Below, piece after piece: positions 53,139 through 61,024 of a stretch of 64,000 nucleotides of DNA. The stretch is from assembly GCF_016757735.1 (NCBI RefSeq), contig NZ_CP068439.1, positions 1,364,001 to 1,428,000 on the forward strand, in the 5' to 3' direction. The stretch is from Aequorivita iocasae. GTDB taxonomy: Bacteria; Bacteroidota; Bacteroidia; Flavobacteriales; Flavobacteriaceae. How positions within the stretch are numbered: position 1 is the first letter of the stretch; every line of letters begins with the position of its first letter. Made by a program: the position numbers and the translations under genes. The notes under the pieces are model-generated. The model had not been told where the DNA came from. It was given only the letters and a program-made list of their open reading frames with translations, and made no database searches.

Positions 53139-54402
53139 ACTTTTTAGTAGAGACAGTTGGGCAGAAATAATTGAAGCTCTTAGCAGCAATTGGTTTAGGA
53201 CCGTTATGACTGCTTTCGGAGTGCTTTGGGGAATTTTCATTCTGGTAATTTTACTCGCTGCTGGCAACGGTTTGGAAAACGGCATTAAACAAGGTTTTAA
53301 CGGCATGGCCACAAACTCTATGTTTATGTGGGCCCAAACGGCTTCACAGCCTTATAAAGGTTTGCCCAAAGGACGTAGATACAATTTTAAGACAGATGAT
53401 GTTGATGCCATAAAACAGCAAGTGCCAGGCTTGCGCTTCGTTTCGCCAAGAAATCAATTAGGTGGGTTTCGAGGAAGCAATAATGTAGTCCGTGGACTTC
53501 AAACAGGTGCTTTTAATGTTTATGGTGATTATCCCGAAATTATTCAACAACAGCCTATGGATATTACTTCCGGGCGCTTTATAAATTATTCAGATATAAA
53601 TGAAAAGCGAAAAGTAGCCATTATAGGTAGTGGGGTGCAAAGTGCGCTTTACAACCCAGGAGAAGAAGTAATAGGCTCTTATATTAAAATCAACGGTGTT
53701 AATTTTTTAGTCATTGGTACCTATAAAAAGAAAGGGAACAATGGTGATCCCGAAGAAATGCAAAAAGAAATCTACGTGCCGTTCACATCATTTTCGCAAG
53801 CGTTCAATATGGGCGATATTGTGGGTTGGATGGCAATAACTGCGCAGGATGATTTTTCCATAACCAATTTAAAAAACCAGATTTTTGATGTTATAAAAAC
53901 ACGTCATTCCATAAATCCAAATGACGATAGGGCTGTTGGTAATTTTGATCTTTATCAAGAATACAGCAAAATAAACGGTCTGTTTACAGCGCTTAACTTT
54001 GTAGCATATTTTGTTGGGATTTTGGTACTGCTTTCGGGAATTATTGGTATCAGTAATATTATGTTGATCGTCGTAAAAGAACGAACCAAAGAAATTGGAA
54101 TTCGCCGTGCTTTGGGTGCAACTCCTTGGAGCATTCGCGCCCAGGTATTGCTTGAATCCATATTTTTGACCATCATTTCAGGGATGGCGGGTATCGTTCT
54201 GGCCAGTGGGGTTTTATGGTTAGTTAATTACAAACTCAGCGGAATGGATACAAGTGAAATGATGTTTATAAATCCTTCCGTGAACATAGGTGTAGTATTC
54301 ATAGCGCTCACAATATTGATAGTTTCAGGCCTTTTGGCGGGATTAATTCCTGCGCAAAACGCAATAAAGGTAAAACCTGTGGAAGCATTAAGAACGGAAT
54401 AA
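53131..54402 (+). CDS. MacB-type ABC permease, second copy
   Basis: Paralogous to the first permease, it has the same four-helix plus periplasmic-domain layout (WFRTVMTAFGVLWGIFILVILLAAGNGLENG; GIIGISNIMLIVVKERTKEIGIRRALGATPW; PAQNAIKVKPVEALRTE). I chose ATG 53131, which lies inside the end of the first permease (overlap eight bases); a GTG three bases earlier is also possible. Two different permeases with one ATPase suggest a heterodimeric membrane part. Confidence 0.92.
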   Translation: MSKLFSRDSWAEIIEALSSNWFRTVMTAFGVLWGIFILVILLAAGNGLENGIKQGFNGMATNSMFMWAQTASQPYKGLPKGRRYNFKTDDVDAIKQQVPGLRFVSPRNQLGGFRGSNNVVRGLQTGAFNVYGDYPEIIQQQPMDITSGRFINYSDINEKRKVAIIGSGVQSALYNPGEEVIGSYIKINGVNFLVIGTYKKKGNNGDPEEMQKEIYVPFTSFSQAFNMGDIVGWMAITAQDDFSITNLKNQIFDVIKTRHSINPNDDRAVGNFDLYQEYSKINGLFTALNFVAYFVGILVLLSGIIGISNIMLIVVKERTKEIGIRRALGATPWSIRAQVLLESIFLTIISGMAGIVLASGVLWLVNYKLSGMDTSEMMFINPSVNIGVVFIALTILIVSGLLAGLIPAQNAIKVKPVEALRTE

Positions 54403-54413
54403 AGAATACTAAA

Positions 54414-54833
54414 GTGGAATTAATAAGCGATCCAAAAGTTAAATCAGTTTTTGAGAACTATCCCTCAAAAGTAAAAGCGCAAATGCTTCAACTGCGGCAA
54501 ATGGTTTTAAAAACTGCTTCTGAAATTGACGGACTTCAAAAACTTGAAGAAACACTGAAATGGGGTGAACCGAGTTATTTAACAAAAAATGGAAGTACAG
54601 TGCGGATGGATTGGAAAGAAAAAAATCCCGAGCAGATTGCGGTATATTTCAAATGTACATCCAATTTAGTTCCAACATTTAGAGCAATTTATAAAGATAA
54701 ATTCAATTTTGAAGGCAATCGGGCTATCGTTTTCAAACTAAAAGATAAAATACCCGTAACAGAATTAAAACATTGCATCGCTTTGGCACTCACATATCAT
54801 AAAGTAAAACATTTGCCATTGTTGGGTGCATAA
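54414..54833 (+). CDS. DUF1801 (YdhG-like) protein
   Basis: The 139-residue soluble protein uses a GTG start, 11 bases after the second permease. Its DUF1801 pattern is seen in LEETLKWGEPSYLTKNGSTVRMDWKEKNPEQIAVYFKCTSNLVPTFRAIYKDKF. The family has a frataxin-like fold and its role is unclear. It interrupts the exporter genes between permease and adaptor, perhaps simply because the space is shared. Codon use looks like the neighbours. Confidence 0.8.
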   Translation: MELISDPKVKSVFENYPSKVKAQMLQLRQMVLKTASEIDGLQKLEETLKWGEPSYLTKNGSTVRMDWKEKNPEQIAVYFKCTSNLVPTFRAIYKDKFNFEGNRAIVFKLKDKIPVTELKHCIALALTYHKVKHLPLLGA

Positions 54834-54885
54834 AACAAATTAAAGAATCATCAATTTAAGACCATAATTTCAACAATCAAAAAAA

Positions 54886-56055
54886 ATGAAAAAATCAAAA
54901 ACCATAATCATTCTTGTAACAATAGCAGTATTGTTTGCAGTTTCTATGTATTGGCTCTATTCAAAAAACATTGAAGACCCGGTTGTTTATGAAACTGAAA
55001 AACCGGCAATGGGTTCAATTGTGAAAAAAACGGTTGCTACGGGAAGCATTGTTCCGAAGGAAGAAGTATTAATAAAACCGAATATTTCAGGAATTATTGA
55101 CGAAATTTTTGTGGAAGCTGGTGAAATTGTAAAAGCTGGCGACTTGATTGCAAAAGTGAAAGTAGTTCCAAACGTTTCTTCATTAAATAGTGCCAAAAAC
55201 AATATAAACAGCGTTCGTACGCAAGTGGAAACTGCACGATTAGCTTTTGAAAATCAAAAGAGCATTTACAATCGCCAAAAAGAATTGTTTGAAAAAGGCG
55301 TAATCTCTGCCAATGAATTTGACAATGCCCAATTGGCGTATGACCAAGCACAGCAAAGGCTTAAACAAGAGCAAGTAGGGCTTACTGCGGCAAGTCAAAA
55401 TTACGATATAGTAAGAACTGGAACCACAAGCGGTATGGGTGCTTCGGCAAATACGGAGATTCGCGCAACGGTTTCAGGCATGGTGCTGGATGTTCCCGTT
55501 AAAACAGGAAACCAAGTAATAGAAGCCAACAATTTTAATGATGGAACGACAATCGCTACTTTAGCCGATGTGGACAAAATGATATTTGAAGGAAAAGTTG
55601 ACGAAAGTGAAGTAGGAAAAATTAAGGAAGGGCTTCCTTTGGAAATAACTGTAGGGGCACTTCCCGACAAGACTTTTGATGCCGTGCTAGATTACATCGC
55701 CCCAAAAGGAGTGGACGAAAACGGCGCAATTCAATTTGAAATAAAAGGAACAATGAAAAATTTGGACACTACTTCCACTTTTATTCGCGCAGGCCTGAGC
55801 GCAAACGCTTCTATTATTTTGGCCAAGGCAGATGATGTTCTTACCATTAAGGAAGCCTTAGTTCAGTATGACCCCAAAACACAAAAGCCTTTTGTTGAAG
55901 TAATGGTGGGCGATCAAAAATTTGAACGCAGAGAGATTGAGTTGGGTGTGAGCGATGGAATAGACGTAGAAATCAAAAGTGGTATTTCCAAAGATGAAAA
56001 TATTAAGGTTTGGAATCAATTGAAACCAGCTACCGGACCAACCGGTAGGGGTTAA
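54886..56055 (+). CDS. periplasmic adaptor (HlyD/MacA family), first copy
   Basis: The 389-residue protein has an N-terminal membrane anchor (about residues 5-22), a split lipoyl-like domain (GSIVPKEEVLIKPNISGIIDEIFVEAGEIVKAGDLIAKVK), a coiled-coil hairpin (KNNINSVRTQVETARLAFENQKSIYNRQKELFEKGVISANEFD), and beta-barrel and membrane-proximal domains. This is the MacA-type membrane fusion protein that joins permease and TolC. It ends Gly/Thr/Arg-rich. The gene lies 52 bp after the DUF1801 gene. Confidence 0.92.
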   Translation: MKKSKTIIILVTIAVLFAVSMYWLYSKNIEDPVVYETEKPAMGSIVKKTVATGSIVPKEEVLIKPNISGIIDEIFVEAGEIVKAGDLIAKVKVVPNVSSLNSAKNNINSVRTQVETARLAFENQKSIYNRQKELFEKGVISANEFDNAQLAYDQAQQRLKQEQVGLTAASQNYDIVRTGTTSGMGASANTEIRATVSGMVLDVPVKTGNQVIEANNFNDGTTIATLADVDKMIFEGKVDESEVGKIKEGLPLEITVGALPDKTFDAVLDYIAPKGVDENGAIQFEIKGTMKNLDTTSTFIRAGLSANASIILAKADDVLTIKEALVQYDPKTQKPFVEVMVGDQKFERREIELGVSDGIDVEIKSGISKDENIKVWNQLKPATGPTGRG

Positions 56056-56125
56056 TAGTTTAATTTTTTAAAAATTTTGTAACGCAATGGCAATGCAAAA
56101 GACTTATTCATCAACAGAAAAACAT

Positions 56126-57457
56126 ATGAAGAAGATAGCAATCCCTTTCTTTTTTTTGATACTCAGTATTTCAATTCAAGCCCAGACCAAACAATGGACG
56201 TTGCAGGAATGCGTAAACCATGCTTTGGAAAATAATATTTCTGTCAAACAAAGCGAGCTAGATTTAGAGCTTACGGAAGCCGATAAACTTGAGGCAGTTG
56301 GTAATTTTTTACCATCTCTAAACGCAAATGCAAGTGCCTCAAAAAATACCGGACTAAGTTTAAATCCCACTAACAATCAATTGGAGAATACTACATTTGG
56401 TTCCGCTTCGGCCGCTATAAATGTTGGGCTTACACTATTTGATGGATTGAGAAATGTGCGCCAATTGCAGCGTTCCAAGCTCTCTGAACTTGCAGCACAA
56501 TACCGTTTGGACAAAATGAAAGACGATATTGCCCTAGCGGTTGCAAATTCCTATTTACAGGTTTTGTTGAACAAGGCAAATTTGGAAGTGGCAAAGTCTC
56601 AAAATATTGTAACCTTGGAACAATTGGATAGAACCAATAATCTTGTGGATGCTGGCGTACTTCCTCGTGGAGATCTTTTGGAGATAAAGGCTACAGATGC
56701 CGCTGAAAAGCAACGTATTGCTGTTGCCGAAAATACCGTAAAGGTTTCATTAATAAGTCTTGCGCAGTTACTTCTTATTAAGGACTATTCAAATTTTGAT
56801 ATAGCCGATGAAGAGTATGAAATTATTGATGGCGGAATTGCAGATAAGGACGTTTCAGAAATTATTGAAAGTGCAAAACAAACACGTTCAGAAGTAAAAA
56901 TTGCACAAAAAAATGTGGATTTGGCTAAAAAGGACCTACAGATTTCCCGCGGGGCTTATTATCCAACGCTTTCAGCGTTTTTTGGATATAATACCCGTTA
57001 TGCTGACAACGATCCCCTAAATCGTGAATTTATAGAGCAACTTTACCTTAATGATGGTATTGGCTATGGGCTTCAACTGAATGTGCCTATTTTTAATGGT
57101 TTTACCGCACGCAGTAATGTAAAACGAAATAAAATCAATTTAAAAAACACTGAGTATCAATTGGAGCAAGCCCAACTCGATTTGGAGTCCAATGTCTATC
57201 AGGCCTATGTAGATGCAAATGGTGCATTAAAAGCTTACGAAGCGGCAACTGTTGCATTGGAGTCACAGGAGTTGGCGTATCAATATGCCAAAGACAGATA
57301 TGATGTGGGCCTAACCAACGCATTTGATTTTAGTCAATCAAAATTGCGCTACGATAATGCAAAAATTGAAGAAAACAGAACTAAATTTGAATATATATTT
57401 AAATTAAAGGTTTTGGAACTTTATTTTGGAGTTCCGGCCAGCGAATTAAAATTTTAA
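56126..57457 (+). CDS. TolC-family outer-membrane channel
   Basis: I favour ATG 56126, which gives the signal peptide KKIAIPFFFLILSISIQAQ; the frame is open from an ATG at 56087. The mature protein has two outer-membrane efflux repeats with long helices (WTLQECVNHALENNISVKQSELDLELTEADKLEAVGNFLPSL; QTRSEVKIAQKNVDLAKKDLQISRGAYYPTLSAFFGY). It provides the outer-membrane duct for the exporter. The next adaptor gene starts three bases after it. Confidence 0.92.
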   Translation: MKKIAIPFFFLILSISIQAQTKQWTLQECVNHALENNISVKQSELDLELTEADKLEAVGNFLPSLNANASASKNTGLSLNPTNNQLENTTFGSASAAINVGLTLFDGLRNVRQLQRSKLSELAAQYRLDKMKDDIALAVANSYLQVLLNKANLEVAKSQNIVTLEQLDRTNNLVDAGVLPRGDLLEIKATDAAEKQRIAVAENTVKVSLISLAQLLLIKDYSNFDIADEEYEIIDGGIADKDVSEIIESAKQTRSEVKIAQKNVDLAKKDLQISRGAYYPTLSAFFGYNTRYADNDPLNREFIEQLYLNDGIGYGLQLNVPIFNGFTARSNVKRNKINLKNTEYQLEQAQLDLESNVYQAYVDANGALKAYEAATVALESQELAYQYAKDRYDVGLTNAFDFSQSKLRYDNAKIEENRTKFEYIFKLKVLELYFGVPASELKF

Positions 57458-57459
57458 AT

Positions 57460-58743
57460 ATGAAGAAAAAAACACTCATTTGGGTTATTGTTGGAGTCGT
57501 ATTGCTCATAATTTTTTTGCTGGCGGGTAAAAAGGCTGGTTGGTTCGGAAAATCAGGTGATTTTAAAGAAGTAGAAGTTGCCCAGATTTCTGCAATTGAT
57601 ATTGTTGAAACCGTAGCTGCAACCGGAAAAATACAGCCTGAGATTGAAGTGGCTCTTTCTTCAGAAGTTTCGGGAGAGATTATAGAGCTCCCTGTTAAAG
57701 AAGGCCAAACTGTTGAAAAAGGCGATTTATTAGTAAAAATAAACCCAGATCTTATACAGGCTGCCGTGAGTCAATCGCAAGCGGGACTTCAAAACGTTCG
57801 TGCACAATATGCACAAGCCCAGGCAAGTGAAAAAAATGCCCGGTTGAATTATGAAAGAAATAAGTCGCTTTTTGAAAAAGGGGTTATCTCAAAATCTGAA
57901 TGGGACAAATCTGTTGCAGATTACGATATGGCCCAAGCCAATGCAAAGGCTGCTTACTACAACGTTCAAAGTGCTTCGGCAAATGTGAAACAGTCTGTAG
58001 ATAACCTTTCTAGAACTACTATTTATGCGCCTATGAGCGGAACCATTTCAAAACTTTCTGTTGAATTGGGCGAGAGGGTAGTGGGAACCGCACAAATGGC
58101 AGGAACTGAAATTGTGCGCGTTGCAAACCTTCAAAATATGGAGGTAGAAGTAGATGTAAATGAAAATGACATCGTAAAAGTTTCCGTAGGCGATTCTACA
58201 ATTGTTGAGGTAGATGCTTATTTAAAGCGTGAATTTAGAGGAATTGTGACTGAAATTGCAAACAGTGCCGAGAGCGCCCTTACTGCAGATCAGGTTACTA
58301 ATTTTAAGGTAAAAGTTCGTATTCTTCCTGAATCATACAAAGATCTTACCGAAGGAAAACCTGAAAGCTTTTCTCCTTTCCGTCCGGGAATGACCGCAAC
58401 CGTTGATATAATTACGAATAAAAAGAAAAATATAATTGGAGTGCCTATTAGTTCGGTAGTTATAAAAACAGATACTACTGACTCTAAAAAATCCTACATA
58501 TCCAACGAATCTTCCAGCGCGACAGCTGAAAAATTTGAGGCTGTATATGTTAAAGAAGGGAATGAGGCAAAACTACGCGTTGTAAAGACGGGAATTCAAG
58601 ACGATTCAAATATTGAAATTATCTCAGGTTTAAAAGAAGGTGAAACTGTAATCACTGGGCCTTACAACACAGTTACAAAATCATTAAAACAGGGAGATAA
58701 AGTAGAAATTTCTTCATCTGATAAGGATAAAAAGGATAAATAA
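57460..58743 (+). CDS. periplasmic adaptor (HlyD/MacA family), second copy
   Basis: The 427-residue protein has one N-terminal membrane helix (residues 7-25), a lipoyl half-motif (IELPVKEGQTVEKGDLLVKINPDLI), a coiled coil (QSQAGLQNVRAQYAQAQASEKNARLNYERNKSLFEKGVISKSEWD), a beta-barrel and a C-terminal barrel. It is a second membrane fusion protein, related to the first but clearly different. It ends with a lysine/aspartate-rich tail. The stop overlaps the tsaB ATG by one base. Confidence 0.92.
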   Translation: MKKKTLIWVIVGVVLLIIFLLAGKKAGWFGKSGDFKEVEVAQISAIDIVETVAATGKIQPEIEVALSSEVSGEIIELPVKEGQTVEKGDLLVKINPDLIQAAVSQSQAGLQNVRAQYAQAQASEKNARLNYERNKSLFEKGVISKSEWDKSVADYDMAQANAKAAYYNVQSASANVKQSVDNLSRTTIYAPMSGTISKLSVELGERVVGTAQMAGTEIVRVANLQNMEVEVDVNENDIVKVSVGDSTIVEVDAYLKREFRGIVTEIANSAESALTADQVTNFKVKVRILPESYKDLTEGKPESFSPFRPGMTATVDIITNKKKNIIGVPISSVVIKTDTTDSKKSYISNESSSATAEKFEAVYVKEGNEAKLRVVKTGIQDDSNIEIISGLKEGETVITGPYNTVTKSLKQGDKVEISSSDKDKKDK

Positions 58744-59402
58744 TGGCAGTTATTTTATGTCTTGAAACTGCAACTACCAATTGCTCCGTAGCAGTCGCGG
58801 TTGATGGTGAGGTAAAAGCCATTCGCGAAGAGAACAATCAAAAATTCTCCCACGCCGAAAAACTTCACGTCTTTATTGAAGAAGTTTTGGGCAAAGCTAA
58901 TATTGATAAAAAAAAGCTTGAAGCAGTTGCCGTAAGTAAGGGGCCGGGCTCTTACACAGGTCTTCGTATTGGCGTCTCGGCCGCAAAGGGATTGTGTTTT
59001 GCATTGGATGTTCCCCTGATTTCAACGCCCACCTTAGAGGTTTTGGCACAGCAAGTAAAAACATCTAATAGCCATATTATTCCACTGCTTGATGCCCGAA
59101 GGATGGAAGTTTATTCTGCCGTATATAATTCAGATAAAAAGCAAGTACGAGAAACCAAAGCTGAAATTTTAAAGGAAGATTCATTTGCTGACTTTTTGGA
59201 AAAAGGGAAAACCATTTTTATTGGTGACGGCGCAGTAAAATTTGAAGCAATTTGCAAACATACAAACGCAGTCTTTCAAAATGATTTGTTTCCTTCTTCA
59301 GCCGATATGGCACGATTGGCAGAGGCCAAACACAAAATAAGCGACTTTGAAAATGTCGCTTATTTTGAACCTTTTTATTTAAAGGAATTTATGTTGGGTT
59401 AA
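58743..59402 (+). CDS. tsaB: tRNA threonylcarbamoyladenosine biosynthesis protein TsaB
   Basis: The 219-residue protein has the TsaB/ASKHA fold start ILCLETATTNCSVAVAVDG and the signature VSKGPGSYTGLRIGVSAAKGLCFALDVPLISTPTLEVLA, with LLDARRMEVYSAVY later. TsaB works with TsaD and TsaE to make t6A37 in ANN-decoding tRNAs. Its ATG overlaps the adaptor stop by one base. The last 70 bases contain a perfect hairpin (see that entry). It is convergent with the minus-strand gene that follows. Confidence 0.95.
   Translation: MAVILCLETATTNCSVAVAVDGEVKAIREENNQKFSHAEKLHVFIEEVLGKANIDKKKLEAVAVSKGPGSYTGLRIGVSAAKGLCFALDVPLISTPTLEVLAQQVKTSNSHIIPLLDARRMEVYSAVYNSDKKQVRETKAEILKEDSFADFLEKGKTIFIGDGAVKFEAICKHTNAVFQNDLFPSSADMARLAEAKHKISDFENVAYFEPFYLKEFMLG
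59334..59366 (+). terminator. perfect hairpin inside the 3' end of tsaB
   Basis: AAAATAAGCGAC (59334-59345) and GTCGCTTATTTT (59355-59366) form a 12-bp perfect stem with a nine-base loop. It lies within the tsaB coding sequence, 33 bases before the stop codon, and a CTTTTTATTT run follows six bases later. It may act as a terminator or mRNA 3'-end stabiliser embedded in the gene. Confidence 0.55.
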
Positions 59403-59410
59403 CCCTTTAG

Positions 59411-60115
59411 CTATAAAAGGGAATCGAAATAGGCAATAGTCTTAATCAAATCTGCTTCTTCATCTAGGTCAATATTGTTCTCTTTTATAAACCTTTTCAT
59501 TTCGCTTTTTTTGCGGTCCATCATTTTTAAGATTTTCGATTTGCTGTTAGGCATTTCTAAAAAGGTGCCGTTTTGAACCAAATAATAGGTTACTGTCTTT
59601 GGGAAAGAAGGAGGCATATCTCTTTCATAACTGGTCTGGGCTTTTTGCGGTTCCCTAAAGGTAGCTTTGGTCTTCTTGTATAAATCGTATGTTTTACCAT
59701 CGCTTAGCACGTTAAAATATCCGCCCTTATCATTGCTTCCTTCGTAAGGAACAAAAACATAAATATCCCTAAAGATTTTCACAAAAATATCTGGGGACTT
59801 AATTAAAGCTCCATAACTTTCATCTGATGGATTGTTTTTGATTTCAATCTCATCAGCATAAGCATTATAGCGCATCGGGACATCATCCTTTATTAGTTGG
59901 TCTTCTTGAAAAATTTTTCCCTGCACAAAGTTTGGATTTGCATAAGCTTCATCCTTAATTGCGTCAAATTGCGCTTCTGTAAGGCCAAAGGCTAATGATT
60001 TTTGGTTTATATCAATAGTTCGGTCATACACACTGACGTAGTTGCTTTGTCTGGATTGTGAAAACAGTGAAATTGTCATTAAGACAAACGCTGCCGTAAA
60101 TATTATTCTTTTCAT
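59411..60115 (-). CDS. secreted hypothetical protein
   Basis: I do not recognise this 234-residue product. It has a clear signal peptide (IIFTAAFVLMTISLFSQ) and no cysteine in the mature part. The middle is beta-rich with many aspartates and aromatic residues (YNAYADEIEIKNNPSDESYGAL; IFRDIYVFVPYEGSNDKGGYF), and the last 50 residues are Lys/Glu-rich helical (SKILKMMDRKKSEMKRFIKENNIDLDEEADL). This pattern is seen in many flavobacterial periplasmic proteins of unknown role. It is a single gene convergent with tsaB. Confidence 0.7.
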   Translation of the reverse strand: MKRIIFTAAFVLMTISLFSQSRQSNYVSVYDRTIDINQKSLAFGLTEAQFDAIKDEAYANPNFVQGKIFQEDQLIKDDVPMRYNAYADEIEIKNNPSDESYGALIKSPDIFVKIFRDIYVFVPYEGSNDKGGYFNVLSDGKTYDLYKKTKATFREPQKAQTSYERDMPPSFPKTVTYYLVQNGTFLEMPNSKSKILKMMDRKKSEMKRFIKENNIDLDEEADLIKTIAYFDSLL

Positions 60116-60173
60116 TTTGAATTTTTTAAGTTGTTTTTATAAAAATATGAATTTTTCCTGCAAGTTTAATGCT

Positions 60174-61019
60174 TTATTTCTTTAAAGTTTCCAAATTAAA
60201 ATGGTGTACATCGCGCTGTGGAAAAGGTATTGTAATTCCTGCAGCTTCAAGTCGTGCTTTCCCTTCCTCTAAAATTACCCACCGAAGGTTCCAGAAATCT
60301 TCATTTTTAGACCAATAACGAACGGTAAGGTTTACAGAGCTATCGCCAAGTTCAGCAACTGCCACCATAGGCATTTTGTCTTCAAGTTTTAAAACAGTTT
60401 CCTGCTCCGAAACTAAATTTAAAAGAATGTCCTTGGCTTGTTTTATATTATCATCATAACCTATGCCAAACGTTAGATTTTCACGTCTTATTCCTTCCTC
60501 GGTATAATTTATTATGTTGTCGTTGCTCAACTTTCCGTTGGGGATAATAGCGAGTTGGTTCCCAAAGGTGGTCAATTTTGTATTGAAAATAGAGATTTCC
60601 TTTACGGTTCCATCTACGCCTTGGGCGCTAATGAAATCGCCCACCCTAAATGGTTTTATTAATAAAATAAGAACGCCGCCCGCAAAATTTGCAAGCGAGC
60701 CCTGAAGTGCTAGACCTACGGCAAGGCCCGCCGCACCAATAATAGCAACCAATGAAGCCGACTCGACGCCAAGCTGAGTGATTACCAAGACAAAAAGGAC
60801 AATTTTAAGCCCCCAATTTAATAGACTCGCAATAAAATTTTCGAGGGTGGGGTCATAATCCTTTTTGTCAAAAAACTTTTTAATGAATCCATTAATGATT
60901 TTTATTAGCCAAAGACCAAGAACCAACATTAAAATGGCCCCAATTACACTTGGTAAAAAATCGATTAATTTTTGTCCATACTCTTCTATGTAAATATCCA
61001 AGTCTTGAAATTTGTCCAT
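60174..61019 (-). CDS. mscS: small-conductance mechanosensitive channel (MscS family)
   Basis: The 281-residue protein has three N-terminal helices, the pore helix (AIIGAAGLAVGLALQGSLANFAGGVLILLIKPF with alternating Gly and Ala), the beta domain (VGDFISAQGVDGTVKEISIFNTKLTTFGNQLAIIPNGKLSNDNIINYT), and the alpha-beta C-terminus. It opens under membrane tension to release solutes. Its length is that of the E. coli MscS class. The DUF255 gene is 5 bp upstream on the same strand, so both may be co-transcribed. Confidence 0.92.
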   Translation of the reverse strand: MDKFQDLDIYIEEYGQKLIDFLPSVIGAILMLVLGLWLIKIINGFIKKFFDKKDYDPTLENFIASLLNWGLKIVLFVLVITQLGVESASLVAIIGAAGLAVGLALQGSLANFAGGVLILLIKPFRVGDFISAQGVDGTVKEISIFNTKLTTFGNQLAIIPNGKLSNDNIINYTEEGIRRENLTFGIGYDDNIKQAKDILLNLVSEQETVLKLEDKMPMVAVAELGDSSVNLTVRYWSKNEDFWNLRWVILEEGKARLEAAGITIPFPQRDVHHFNLETLKK

Positions 61020-61024
61020 AAAAT

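Noticed and set aside
59403-59421. CCCTTT/AAAGGG hairpin as the tsaB terminator
   Set aside because: It is short, overlaps the stop of the opposite gene and lacks a T-run. The hairpin at 59334-59366 is stronger.
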